64,000 nucleotides of DNA from Megalobrama amblycephala (GCF_018812025.1 NC_063045.1:16706046-16770045), one strand, 5' to 3'. Counted from the stretch's first letter, positions 31,679 to 43,453 are shown. Program-made: numbers and translations. The notes: generated by a model from the sequence alone, not told the origin.

Positions 31679-32137
31679 AGGGTTAGTTCATCCCAAAATG
31701 AAAACTCTGTCGTTAATTACTCACCACATTGGTTACGCAGCACATTTGAGTTTCCGGAAGAGGTCATTTTTGTTCTTGCACGTGTAGCAGGTTTGGTTGA
31801 GCTTCTGCTTATGTTCGCTGATCAATGTTTACATGCGAGTAAAAGCCTAAATGAAATCTGTTCGTCATAACAAGCAATCGATTCTCTTCAGAAAATTTGG
31901 ACTAAACCACTTGATTCATATGGATTCGTTTTCCGATCTCTCTATGAAGTTTTTGAAGCATCAAAGTGGTAGTTGCAAAGGCAGTCTATGGAAGGAAACC
32001 TGACAGCATTCTGTCATCAAAAATATCTTTCTTCTTAATATTTGTCTTCCGATGAAGAACGAAAGTCTTACAGGTGTGGAACAACATGAGGGTGAGTAAT
32101 TAATGACAGAATTTTCATTTTGGGGTGAACTAACCCT
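31679..32137. mobile_element. TTAA MITE family A, short variant
   Basis: Left AGGGTTAGTTCATCCC, right GGGGTGAACTAACCCT, TTAA at 31675-31678 and 32138-32141. Only 459 bases: the terminal ~60 bases match the 730-base copies, but the interior (TTGTTCTTGCACGTGTAGC, CATTCTGTCATCAAAAATAT) is different, so it is a distinct subfamily sharing the ends. It lies 11 bases from the preceding MITE. Confidence 0.88.
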
Positions 32138-32141
32138 TTAA

Positions 32142-33929
32142 CTGCTGGCAGGCACAAATCTTTTTGCTTTTGTAACAGTTTCATTTCAAGACAGTCTGGC
32201 ATTTGCATTACATAAAAATATAGCAATATTCAAGAAAAATGTTCATTATCAGTTCCTATCGATTGCCAAAGATGTGATGAATTGTGATTGTTCCCTAACT
32301 ATTGTATATTGCTTATACAGTTATCAGTCTATTTAGACATAGACCACATTTTCATCCCTGTATGCGTGTATAAAGCAGAGAAATGGCACTTGACCGGAGA
32401 TTTGACCTCTGATCGATAAACGTGGCCACATTTTAAACCAAAGCCCATTGCATTACTAGCATTTTTATATTCAACAGATTAATTTTCTTAAATAGACTTC
32501 AGGTTAGTGGACCTTGATCCCATTGAAAGGATGAAGAGGGACAACCTTTTTTTCCCCATATGGGTGTTCAGAACATATTTTCTGATAGAGGTGGATGCCA
32601 ATCAACTCTCCATCGTCCTCTAGAGGTCAATCGATACGAGCTAATCGTTGCACTACATGTCTTTTGGAGTGAGGCGCAATCTCAGGTTAATTATTTTGCC
32701 ATTGAGATGGGACTGAAATATATAAACGTGTAACTGTCCATCTCACTGAGCCGAGTTCATCTTCTTGGTCTTCACGGACATTACTCTTGAGAACAGTCTC
32801 TAAGATAAAGATGGATGCTACTGATGCATTTTAGTTCAAAAAATGTGTAGATTATTGTGGCTTTGTGATATTTTCAGTTAATAATCTGAACTATTTTAAC
32901 ACCTACAGTACACGTTTTCCCACTGGCTCATTTAGGTCTCATTAAAGTCCTAAATGAAATGTTAAATGAATTTGTGTGTATTTTTTAAAACTCTCTAATA
33001 ATAAACTGTTTGAAATTTTCATCATTCTAAAAAAAATCAAAGTCCTAACAGAAATGTTAAATGAATTTATAATAGAGGACATCTTGCGATTGATTTACAT
33101 AGTAAATATTAAAATGAAAATGTGTGGAAAAATACAGTATAATATGTGTGTGTGTGTGTGGGTGGGTTTTAAACTCTCTAATTATCAACAGTTTAAATTT
33201 TTCATCATTCTAAAATTTTTAGCATAACAAAAAGCTGAATAATTAAATTTTTTCTTGCAAAGTTTGTCATGTTCAGGGCCACACGTTTATCAGTGGTATT
33301 TCAGAAACACCGGCATTCCTTGTCAGGAGCGCAGTGCACTTCATTTTTTTTCCCAATAATTGATTAGTTGAAACTCCTTGTCTTTCGTATTTAATTCATT
33401 CTGTGACCCAAACCATTTTTTTTACGTTTCAAGGTAAAGATGTAGTTGTACAACTCCTTCTCTAAATGAAGAATATGTTCCTAGTAATACTTATTAACAC
33501 ACAAATGAAGCTTTTTAGGTTCATTGGCTCTTCTGGAATAGTTGTGCTCGCTGTTGATGATCGAAAGAGGAAAAACTTTCACTAGCTGCACGATGTTCAG
33601 AGAACATTAGTAGTAAGTTGCGCCCTTAACTACGATTCATCAAAGATTCTTGGCCCCTACTGGAAAAAGAGAAAGACGGAGAGAAATAGAGAGGAACAGC
33701 CGGCTGAGTAGACTTCCTCTGATGAAAGGGTCAGTGGCACCTGTAAATCTATGGTCTCACGGTGCAGCTGTGAGGACTTCAGCGGCTTAGCACTAAGGGA
33801 CCCTAAAGAACCTTCTCCCCCCCCCCCAAAACAGACACAACCATTGAAGAATGATGGGGGTGGATGAACAGGAAAATCTCAGGGAATGGCTTTGGAAACA
33901 CCCACACGATCTAGCTAAAGTGCTGTGAG
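32142..33929. other. Unique sequence with a local duplication; no gene identified
   Basis: Mostly AT-rich. GAAATGTTAAATGAATTT (32957, again 33050) and AAACTCTCTAAT followed by TTTCATCATTCTAAAA (near 32988, again near 33171) form an imperfect duplication with a ~90-base insert in the second copy. A GT run lies at 33146-33159 and a C11 run at 33817-33827. The 83-codon frame at 32976-33227 lies in the duplication and is chance. Confidence 0.5.
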
Positions 33930-34161
33930 GGTATGGACAGTGCTGGGTAGAAATTGTAGACTGTTACATGATGAGTTACGTTTCGTATTTTCGGTAATGT
34001 ATTCTGTTATGATTCATTTTAGATTACTTTTGACCTAACACATTTATCATAGGCTATTGATTTGAACAGGACAATCTTATTGATAACTTATTGATATAAA
34101 AATACAAAGAGAAAGAAAATATATTCCACAATATGAAGGGCATTAAATATTACGTTACGTC

Positions 34162-34413
34162 AGGGTTTCCCAAACTTTTGTTTGTGAAGGAACTGCAGGG
34201 GGTTAGTGAGTTCATAAAAAGCTAATAATTAATTCAATAATCAAAATGTCAAAATAAAAACAAATCAACAAGATTAAATATTTTAGTTGTTTACCTGCAT
34301 GTCATGTGACCATTAATCATGAATATGAATATACAAACATGTTGTTTAATTAGTGACTTTATTATTAAATATATTACGTCAAAAGAGGATCAGCAGACTA
34401 AAAAGTTTGGGAA
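34162..34413. mobile_element. MITE-like insertion, TTTCCCAAACTTTT ends
   Basis: AGGGTTTCCCAAACTTTTG at the left pairs with AAAAGTTTGGGAA at the right. The interior is AT-rich. Position inside the hAT-type element implies a later insertion; target duplication not resolved. Confidence 0.55.
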
Positions 34414-34613
34414 TAAAATTACATGTAAATATGAAATGACATTAATTTGTGCATTTTAATTAGGGATACACCGATACCGATACTAGTATCGGTATCGGCC
34501 CGATACCAAGCTGAAGTACTCATAAAAATACTCCCGATACCAAAGACTAATACCTCACGTGATGTAACTAACAGAATTGTCCGTGCACAGAGACATAGGC
34601 GGCAGCAGCAGAA

Positions 34614-34682
34614 ACAATTTCAGCCTCAGAGGTGTGGAAATACTTCAAAATTAATGATGACAACACACACATTGTGAACTGC
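34614..34682 (+). pseudogene. hAT transposase BED zinc-finger relic
   Basis: hAT transposases usually begin with a BED-type zinc finger that binds the element's subterminal repeats. In this frame the sequence reads TISASEVWKYFKINDDNTHI followed by VNC. That fits the start of a BED finger (S-x-VW-x-YF, an acidic linker, then the first Cys). The second Cys and the His residues are not seen, and nothing of the catalytic or dimerisation regions follows. Short match, but its place inside a hAT element supports it. Confidence 0.55.
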
Positions 34683-35283
34683 ATGCTTTCAATCTTTCGT
34701 TATCGATTAGTGAAGACGGGATAGGTGGAATCGTGCTGAATGTCACAGACCAGAAGCGCTCTCTCTCGCACACGCTCTCTCTCTTTCTTGCATGCGATTC
34801 CAGTTGTGAATGGTCAAATGCACACATAGTTGTCAAAATGTCCATCGTGTGGAGTATCTCACCTAAATACAGTCGATTATGGCTTAAGTGGATGTAAAAA
34901 GTAGGTGAAAACAGGATATGTGTGTCAGTATCGATGGATTCGGTCTTAAAGGGACCATATTTGTTGTTAATGTTAATAAAACAACAAAATATGTTAAATA
35001 AATGTATACATGGTAAATAAACCTACTGTATCTGAAAAAACAAGTTTATTTAATTTGTATCTCTATAGTATTTGTTGTATTGTTTGTAATTTGTTTGTAA
35101 ATTTCTCTTTATATAACAACAATTATATATATTAGTAATTATGCCCTTTGAAGGTTATTGGAGACTGTGAAATTTTTGTTCTTTAAGTTTGCGACAAGCA
35201 CATAAAAATTAGAGTAATAATAAAAAAGCTGTCCTACATTCATTAGTCTCACTGTGTTGTGCTTGGAAAACTGCAACATCACC

Positions 35284-35292
35284 AAAAAAAAA

Positions 35293-35331
<39 letters not shown>
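35284..35331. repeat. Poly-A followed by (AG)n
   Basis: About 18 A followed by ~15 AG dinucleotides inside the nested hAT element. Confidence 0.92.
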
Positions 35332-35334
<3 letters not shown>

Positions 35335-35878
35335 TAATAAATATATAGGTATCGGTATCGGCGAGTACTAGAAAAAAAGTATCGGTACTCGTACTCGGTC
35401 CTTAAAAAATGGTATCGTGCATCCCTAATTTTAATATGTTTGAAAGGCTAAAGCTTTTCCTAAGACATAGTAATAAATGGTTAAATGACTCACTGAGTGA
35501 TAATTCGAAAAATCATTAAAATATTTTCATCAGGAGTTGATTAGATGTGCAATATTGAGAAAACACTTCATTTCAAAAGTGAAATGATTTCTGTATATTC
35601 AGTGATCAAATGCTGCTGCTTCTCAATTTTTTTCATGACATTATAGCCACTTGACTATTGGCTGGTATGAACATATATAAGTGATAGACTTTTTTTTATA
35701 AAGTAAAACTGTAAAGATAAAATAGATTTGGAGACAATCAATGAATATAAAATCATGTAATCAATAAAAATGTAGTCTGATTATGAGAATTGTAAAATGT
35801 AATATAATCCAATTACAACTAGTATTTCATTTTTGGATCAGGTAGATTAATCAGTTACTACCCAGCACTGGGTATGGA

Positions 35879-38586
35879 TGTGTTCATCTGAGGGTTTGTG
35901 ATGTGTCAAAATGAACTCATCTAGCACTGGACGGACACATTTACATCGGTCTGTGGTCTTGTAATCGACAGGCAAAAAAATGTCCTCACCAAAGAGACTT
36001 TTTATTCACAACAGTATCCTTTACGTCATATTTCATAAAGGCTAAATAAGGTGAAGTGTAAAATATTCAGTGCCTTGTCACCCAAACTGACCTATATTTA
36101 GACTGCTCTCAATGTCCTTATTTGTAACTCTTCTAAGTTTCTGTATCGCAAGCCTAATGCCTAAAAAGACCAGAGTATTGTGTCCTAAAGTTGCCACTTG
36201 CGATTATCTTTGGCATTTGTTCTTTCGTCTGTTCTAACTGTGGGTCTGGTAACACTATACGCTTAATATAACAATGTCAGGTGTCGTGAGCCTGCAGTGA
36301 AGCTCTGACAGCGTGTGTCACTGGAGCCCATTGTTATTTTGGAGGGAGCATGTGTTTGTCTTGTAGTGGCTCAGGTTTCTTGGCCTGCGCTGAGCTTGTC
36401 CACCGCACCGGGCCCAAGTCGCTGTGATGGATGGCGACCCCGGCTGCCGGTGTTCACCCCGTGATGCCGTTCTCCCAGTACATTCCCCAGGATCTTATTT
36501 ACATTCTATCCAAAGAGCAGAGGGTCTTGAGATGTCTTTTTATGGGACACAATAGCTCCTCCATGTCAACTCACACCACGTCAGATTTTAGAATAGAGAA
36601 GGCAACCAAACTGAACCATGTCTCACCTGTCCTGGTTTGTCTGTTTCCTCAGATTTCTGTCGTTGCTCCAGCGATGTGACAAGGATATTAATGTGAACCT
36701 GGCAGACAGTGAAACAGCTGTTAGAATAGTACCTTTAAAATGCTTTATTGTGTATATTATTGAGGATAGTATACTGTGTACTGTTTTTTGTTTATTGTGT
36801 AAAACTCAAAATAGAACAGTAAATGTAATGGTCAGATATATAGGCTAGGCCTATATATTTTCTTTTTATGTATATCATTGTTTTCTACAAATCTCAGTGG
36901 CCATAGAATATGATTTATTTTCTTTTAGCTAAATATATTTTGCTTCTTTTGATTTTGGAATACTTGATTCTTATCAAACCTGGGTAATTGTGACATTCAC
37001 TGCAGATATTTCTGAATGATGACTGTTGCTGGCCAGCAACATCTCTCCCTGGTTTCTACAAATATGGCCAAATAATTTAAACTCAAATAAATATTTCATG
37101 TAGCCTACATGAATTTATTAATAAGTAGCTGTAGGGTATGGATAATGACGTTTATTTTGTGATAATGTATATTATCCCTTATTTAAATGCATCTTAAAAG
37201 ATGCTCATGGTTCTATTCACTTAGCTTCAAACAGAAATCAACTAACAGAAGGAAATCTCAGTACCTACGCCTCATTTCATTTAATGATTGTTTTGATGAA
37301 TGAATATGTATTAACCATCAGTCCGAAGAATATAAATTGAGTTGAGACGGTTCCCCTGACGGAAATCTTACCTTTAAATGAATATTTTTCTGATGTGCGT
37401 TTAATATTTAATTTATGTGACTTAATTCGAACCACAATGGGGAAAACATCCGTGAAATAAAAAAAAGCAAAAACAAAGGGAGAAAGAAAGGAAAAACGCC
37501 TCGCCTCAGCCGATTCTCGCCTGAGGTCCCGCCACAATTACCCTGAGGAGAACTTCACCTGCGAGTTTCCCGCGCTTTTCCATTCTCAGCCACGCGCACA
37601 CTAGCACTGCCGCGCGCTGTGCTCTTTTGCTCACGAGGGAGGAATCCAACGCGCTTCTCCCGGCCCTCATTGTGAAGGTGTTAATTGGCCTCCAGAGTTT
37701 GCAGAATTGTCAGGGTAAAAGGTGGTATCCTTGATGTATCAGCACACTTGCCACCGGTGACTGATCCTGTCAAGTCCAACATGCTTCGTGCATATCGTAT
37801 GTCTCATTAAAAAAGCAGACCATCGATTAAAAAGGAAGAAAATAAGAAAAATGCTCAAACAAAAGCTTTGCCTTCCGCCTCAAAGAATAAGTAGGCATAA
37901 TTAATGTTTTTCTAGTACAAAAACATTCGCTTTTTCTGAGAGAACAACAACACTATCTGATTTCCCATACTTAGTAGCTGAAAAACTTTGAGTAGCTACC
38001 TATTTTTTCCGTATCCGCCATCTTTGGCTTTTGTTATGTGACCTAATGTAGCCTACTAACAACTGCAAAATGATCTACTTGTCAAAGTATAGTTTACACC
38101 ATGAGAAACAAATGTATTGGTACTTTAAAAAGGCGCTCAGCTCACACTACAGAATATCTTCAAACACTTCAGGATATCTTCAGGTTACTGTTTCATGGAT
38201 AATGTATTGATGGAGTGCTTTTTTTCACAGCAGGGAAGGGTTGAACACCTCAAAGGAGGTGAAACAAAAAGGTCTATGTATTCTTTTTATGTAAGCAGGC
38301 TGTATATACAGTGTTTCAACAGCATTTCAAACATTTTAGTGAAGGCAAAAGTTAGATTACAAGTTAGATAGCATATGGTGAGTAGGGAGACAGCTTTTTA
38401 GGCTATATGAAATATATTCTAGAGTTTATTTAAAGTTACTTCAAAGTAAAAAATACAGTGAAGTTTTAGAGATTTGCTAGAACATGAGTGATTTCTTGCT
38501 TTTTATTTTGTGACATGTTTGAGTGAAACTAGCTTCCTGTAAATCTTAATATGAAAGGATTACAACTTCTAACTTTGTGTTAAATG

Positions 38587-38589
<3 letters not shown>
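35879..38589. other. Mostly unique sequence with repeat-poor islands; no gene identified
   Basis: 36230-36720 is balanced and repeat-free, with a GC-rich centre near 36380-36480; frames of 82 and 76 codons (36431-36679, 36618-36848) have no known domain. 36720-37280 is AT-rich, with TAGGCCTATAT-type motifs at 36840. 37480-37800 is GC-rich with CpG (CACGCGCACACTAGCACTGC; GCGCTTCTCCCGGCCC) and resembles a conserved or promoter-proximal segment, but no transcript feature is provable. 37800-38589 is unremarkable. Confidence 0.45.

Positions 38590-38617
<28 letters not shown>
38590..38617. repeat. (ATT)n microsatellite
   Basis: About nine ATT trinucleotides, ending in GTTGTT. Confidence 0.9.
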
Positions 38618-39962
38618 GTTGTTCAATCCTGGAGTACAAAATCTAAGCAGCCTAAAGGAGCCTGTTTCTTTCAGAACTTGCAGAAAGTTAATACTATATA
38701 TACAACTGCTTTATTTTTAAAAGGTAAAAAGGTTTCGACACATCAACTGACAAGCAACAGTACATGCCTTTGAAAATGATAATGACTACTGCTTGCAAAA
38801 CATAACAAATGTTTGCTGAATTTGTTTCCCAGGACGAAAGTCAAATATTAACCACCTCTTCACCTGCAGTCCTGTTTGCAGTTTCCAGTAATGTCAGATA
38901 TTTCTCATCTGAATTTTGCATTTTTTGAGGCAGGGGACTTAATTTGGAGCTGCTGCATTTCATTTTTAATTTCATGCATGCATTTTGGATGCTTCCTTCA
39001 TATATGTCTCGCTCCATCAAAAGTGTAAACAAGAAGAAGATGATTATTTATTTGAGAATACACCTGTCAGACAGAAGGAGAATCTATAACATTCGGTTCA
39101 GGCTGTGTTGAGCCACTGTGTGTTTGTAGGTAAATCAATGGGTCAAAATTTACGAGTCATAACAGCGCAGAATTCCATCAAACCAACACTCTTGTGAAGA
39201 GATGCTAGGTTTATGCATTATTTATTCACCTCTCTTTTGCTCAACTTCTCAAATATTACATTATTAATTTAGCTTTGCAATTAAAGCATTAATAAATACA
39301 AATCAAAACTGCATCAGAGCATTAAAGAATGATTCATGAACTCGTTTGACTGACCATTTGCTAAGGACCGGAGACTACGACAGTGCCAGGTGGATGGGGA
39401 TTTCTCTTTTGTTCATGACTCCGTCATTTATACCCCCTAAATAAAGCTGTGGGTCAAAGGGCAGCTTCAGACGTTCGGACAGGCATGTTTCTACCACTGG
39501 AGGTTCATCTTCTTCACTAACCGCAGCACAGTCGGTGTTTGAAAGGGCAGTGAGATGCACAAAGGCATCCAGTGACCTTTCAGTGAGTCTTCAGTTGTCA
39601 GAGATTTTGTTGGACTTTATCACATATAAGCATCTCCCTTTTTTGCTCTCTGTCGGCAATATGTTATTTGGTTGTAAATGATTCAACCTTAATAAAACGC
39701 ATGAAAAAAGTCAGCGCAAGTTGTTTACAAATTGAACATTTCTTTGGCAATCAGATATGGCAGTACAAATTACAGTGTCTAGTGATGACTTTTGTGCATT
39801 AAATTTCTAGTAAAATATGAATAAATACAGCTTTAATATTTAAGTAATAATTATTTAATGAACTTTAATTTTTTACTGATTTTCACAGATTACAGTACAT
39901 ACAGTGTGTTATAAAAGATACAAACGTTGTCTTGGTAAAGCAATGCCTTTTTCAGATATATA
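38618..39962. other. Unique sequence, no gene identified
   Basis: Balanced to AT-rich. Open frames of 61-63 codons on the minus strand (38841-39032, 39375-39560) have no domain. No repeats recognised. Confidence 0.45.
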
Positions 39963-39976
39963 TTGCCACCTAGTGG
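39963..39976 (-). promoter_or_regulatory. CTCF-like core motif, minus strand
   Basis: The complement reads CCACTAGGTGGCAA, matching the CTCF core CCASYAGRKGGCRS at all but the last position. Occupancy cannot be judged from sequence. Confidence 0.35.
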
Positions 39977-40090
39977 TAGAGATGTATTCTGTATACATCA
40001 CAAATAAATAAATAAATATTGTAAGGAAGTTTGAAATGTTTTTTTTTATTTATTAAATTTTCCTTGCTTCTTTGTCAGAGGTATTCTGAT
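39977..40090. other. AT-rich spacer
   Basis: Short AT-rich sequence with an AAATAAATAAATAAAT run at ~40002. Nothing else seen. Confidence 0.5.
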
Positions 40091-40160
40091 CAGGGTTATT
40101 AGAGTTACCTAAAACTAAAATCATTTTTGTTACTTTAAGTAAAATAAACTTTAACTGGAA

Positions 40161-40205
<45 letters not shown>

Positions 40206-40415
40206 TATATTGCAAAAGCAACAATTCTAATTTTCAGTTAGTCAAAACTAAAACTGAAAACAAAAATTTATAAAAACTATACAGACATATTAAAACAAAA
40301 AAACTAATAAAAATGACAAAACCACACAACAAAATTAGTAAAACTTTAACTAAAATGAAAACGAAAAATACAAAACTAAAAAATAATTAAAAATAAAGCC
40401 TATATAAAAAACTAT
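40091..40415. repeat. AAAACTAA-rich interspersed repeat with (AC)n
   Basis: TTAGAGTTACCTAAAACTAA, TCAAAACTAAAACTGAAAAC and AACTTTAACTAAAATGAAAA are variants of a low-complexity fish repeat. An (AC)n run occupies 40166-40203. Confidence 0.6.
40166..40203. repeat. (AC)n microsatellite
   Basis: Nineteen AC dinucleotides without interruption. Confidence 0.93.
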
Positions 40416-40571
40416 AATAGCATCACAATTATATTAAAATAACACCAGAAATTAACAAATAATAATACTAATAATAATATATTATTATAATATATATTAT
40501 ATATTATAAATTTATTTAAACTTTTTATTTAGAAATTAATTAATTTACAAAATTATAATTGTGTAAATTGT

Positions 40572-40756
40572 AACAAACTGAGTGTTCAGTAAGTTAGACG
40601 TATAATATAGGTAGACAAATAAAAGTGTTATTTATTTTTTCTTTACATTATTGTACATTAATTTCTAGTCAGAAAAAAAGCTAAATTAATAAAAAATTAT
40701 ATTTTTTTATTAATTTTGCTTTTTTTAATATATATACGTCTAACTTACAGTTTGTT
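40572..40756. repeat. Candidate hairpin/MITE remnant
   Basis: AACAAACTG and AGTAAGTTAGACGTATA at the left are mirrored by TATATACGTCTAACTTAC and AGTTTGTT at the right; the left arm has an ~8-base insertion. AT-rich interior. No target duplication resolved. Confidence 0.5.
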
Positions 40757-41019
40757 CTACAGGTTTGTTCTTGCTTTTTGATGACATGACAGTTTTATCA
40801 GAAAGATTCAAGCATTAGAAAGCATTCTCTATTCTAATCCCTATAATAAAGCCTCCCGTCCCGCCATCCAGGAGGACAGAGAACAGAATATGAGTGAAAA
40901 ACCTCCATCCTTCAGCCCTGAGTGGTGCGGCAAGGCCCTGTAAATCAGCTCTACCATAGGTAGACTCAGTGTTTTGGAACAGGGAGATTGTCCCCTCTGC
41001 ATCATTAGGTGCTAATAAG

Positions 41020-41020
<1 letters not shown>
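40757..41020. other. Unique spacer
   Basis: Balanced sequence before the CA microsatellite; nothing recognised. Confidence 0.45.

Positions 41021-41075
<55 letters not shown>
41021..41075. repeat. (CA)n microsatellite, ~27 units
   Basis: Uninterrupted CA run of 55 bases; gives false Thr-His and Val-Cys open frames on the two strands. Confidence 0.95.
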
Positions 41076-41077
<2 letters not shown>

Positions 41078-41473
41078 CTCAGGGCTGCCACAGTCTACAA
41101 ATGAGGAACCTGACACGACTGACCTCGGGATGGGGGTCATCATCAGGTCATCGCCCCTTCACCAGTCACATCCCAACTGCTATGCTGATAAAATCATCAT
41201 GCCAAACTACATTCTACACCCATATCATTTAAACTTATTGCTAACTGAATTTTAGCTTCTAACATTACACTTCCTTTTAACATTATTCAAATGTATCTCT
41301 CTTTATTTTTCTCAACAGTGCAGGGAATGTCAGATTTAATTATTTATTATATAATAAAAAAATTATAATAGTGTAAAAAAGGACATCTTTAAGCAGTAGA
41401 ATCGTGAATTTTGCAACACACTCTTTGATACTCCGAGTAGTAGGCTATAAATGTTTTACAAATTACCAGTCGT

Positions 41474-41481
41474 TGACGTCA
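41474..41481. promoter_or_regulatory. Full CRE palindrome TGACGTCA
   Basis: Perfect CREB/ATF site, 22 bases before a CTCF-like motif. Sequence match only. Confidence 0.35.
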
Positions 41482-41502
41482 CTCAATGAGGTCACAGAAT
41501 GA

Positions 41503-41516
41503 CCACTAGGTGGCAG
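41503..41516 (+). promoter_or_regulatory. CTCF-like core motif, plus strand
   Basis: CCACTAGGTGGCAG fits the CTCF core CCASYAGRKGGCRS at every position. It points away from the minus-strand site at 39963, so the pair is divergent. Confidence 0.4.
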
Positions 41517-43078
41517 CATTTGTTTAGTTTTAATCACATTCACACGCCATTAAACATTTTATATTTATTTTAAATATTCCGAACAGTGCATTACATCAAA
41601 TATTAAGTGGTATTACTATTATTTTAAATAAATAATATAATATTATGTCATAGGCCTATATTTTAATATGTTAGCCTATAAGACCCAGTAGGCTATTTAA
41701 AAAAAAAAGTGCTATCACATTAATATTCAAAGACATGCAACATTAAATGAGGTGTCAAACAATAGTCCATTTAAATAAAAAAGGATTGAAGTGAAGATTT
41801 GAAAATGTAAGTTCTACTTAGCTAAATAAAGCATATATGTATATAGGCCTACATATAAAATTGCATACACATAAGAAATGAAAAAGCTCCACATGGAATT
41901 ACTATTAAAAATTGGCCTAAACTATTCAAAAATTAAATGTAAGACTTCCCACAGTATGCTGTTATTTGTCTCCCAAAAAACACACAGTGCTATTTAAATC
42001 TAATTCTTTATTTACTCATTTTGCTGTTGGTACATTGTTCATGTAAGACCCCGCTGAACCTTTACGTTTTCCAACTCAAATGTTGACACATGCTAATAAC
42101 ACCTGACAAATGTTAATGTTGGCTGAAAGTGAACAGGGACCTTCTAATTTCCACTGAGCTTTCAGGGGCTTCGCAAGCATAACGACTTTGCAAACACGGC
42201 CATTTTCGTAAAACCGTAGAGCAATAACTCAGTAATTCATCTGATGGGGGTTGATATTTTAGTTGAACGTCAACTTTAATGTAATTTACGTGCTCTGATA
42301 GGTGTCACGATAATTTTCAGTTCCTCAACTCCACAAAAGGAAGCCATTGAGCAGGAAGAAAATATAAAAGCACTGCGGTATTTCTCAAAATAGTGTCATA
42401 TTTGAGGAAACAGCCGAGTATGTACACAGTTTGAAATGTCTAACCGCGAATATTCACTTGAGTTAATCCTCTTGTCTGATGCTCGGGTCTCTTCTTCTCC
42501 TCAAACACCTGCAGTCTTCGCCTTTCCTGTTGCCAGTTTGGAAACCACGGTGACATTCAGAAGTCGGAAAAACCAGAACGTTCTGTCCCAAAATACTGCT
42601 GAGGTCTGTAACTTTGAATTGGCGCTTTGAAAACAAGAGCTGAAAAGCTTCAAGGCTTTAATTATAGATACCCACACAATGAGCAAATGAGGGGCTTCAA
42701 AGGAGGTGACGGTAATACAGAATTCTCATTTCTGTGTTTATTATACAAAAGCCAACAAGCTTATGATGGGAACAGAGGCTCGAGGAGACCGAGAAACGGG
42801 AATTGTACAGTACAGAAGCTCGGAAATGTGTCTCGTGTGCTTTGATTGTGATTTCATGGATGCAGCTAACAGTTTTTGAACAAAACATGAAACCAAGGAA
42901 TGGGAATCAAATACTAACATTAGGGAAACGTTCTGTGTTTTCTGAAAGCGCTGCCAGGCCTAGTAAAATGGGGGAATATTATTATTTGGCCAGTTACATT
43001 ACAACATGGCCATCTTATAAAGGGTCGAATAAGCCTATTCAAAGTCCCTAGGCCTATATAAAACCAGAAAGACTATAT

Positions 43079-43453
43079 GTGACCACAAAATCAGTCATAA
43101 GTCGCACGGGTATATTTGTAGCAATAGCCAACAATACATTTTATGGGTCAATATTACAGATTTTTCTTTTATGCCAAAAATCATTAGGATATTAAGATCA
43201 TGTTCCATGAAGATATTCTGTAAATTTACTACTGTAAATATATCAAAAATTATTTTTTTGTGAGTGGATATGCATTGCTAAGGACTTCATTTGGACAGCT
43301 TAAAAGGCTATTTTCTCAATATTTTGATTTTTTTTTTTTTTTGCACCCTCAGATTCCAGATTTATTTATTTTTTATTATTATTCAGCTTTCAGATGATGT
43401 ATAAATCTCAATTTTAAAAATTTAACTCTTATGACTGGTAGTCCAGGGTCACA
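43079..43453. mobile_element. TGTGACC…GGGTCACA interspersed element
   Basis: Begins TGTGACCACAAAATCAGTC and ends GTCCAGGGTCACA, with TATA just outside both ends. The interior has AGCAATAGCCAACAATACAT, AAGATCATGTTCCATGAAGA and TTCAGCTTTCAGATGATGTA, which I recognise as a very common fish repeat. Contains a T-rich run near 43328-43342. Non-coding. Confidence 0.82.

Larger units (their letters stand above)
34461..35427. mobile_element. Second hAT element, nested, with 8-bp target duplication
   Basis: TAGGGATACACCGATACC at the left pairs with GGTATCGTGCATCCCTA at the right. Exact 8-base duplication ATTTTAAT at 34453-34460 and 35428-35435. Subterminal GGTATCGGTATCGGC / GATACCGATAC repeats could be transposase binding sites. 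Contains a BED-finger relic, a poly-A/(AG)n tract and no intact transposase; 967 bases against several kb for autonomous hATs. Confidence 0.92.
33938..35870. mobile_element. hAT-type element (CAGTGCTGGGTAG ends) with 8-bp target duplication
   Basis: CAGTGCTGGGTAG at the left and CTACCCAGCACTG at the right are perfect 13-base inverted termini, flanked by the exact 8-base duplication GGTATGGA (33930-33937, 35871-35878). Eight-base duplications mark the hAT superfamily. The body has the GTAATCTGATTACA-like modules seen in such elements. It is interrupted by two other elements. No transposase frame remains. Confidence 0.92.
41076..43075. other. Unique sequence, no gene identified
   Basis: AT-rich 41230-42000, with several TAGGCCTA/TAGGCTA motifs (41443, 41652, 41692, 41853). 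42030-43070 is balanced and repeat-poor; frames of 61-82 codons overlap on both strands between 42436 and 43051 and show no known domain. Confidence 0.45.

Noticed and set aside
40815..41232. Open frames rich in Cys-Val or Thr-His
   Set aside because: Translations of the (CA)n microsatellite at 41021-41075.
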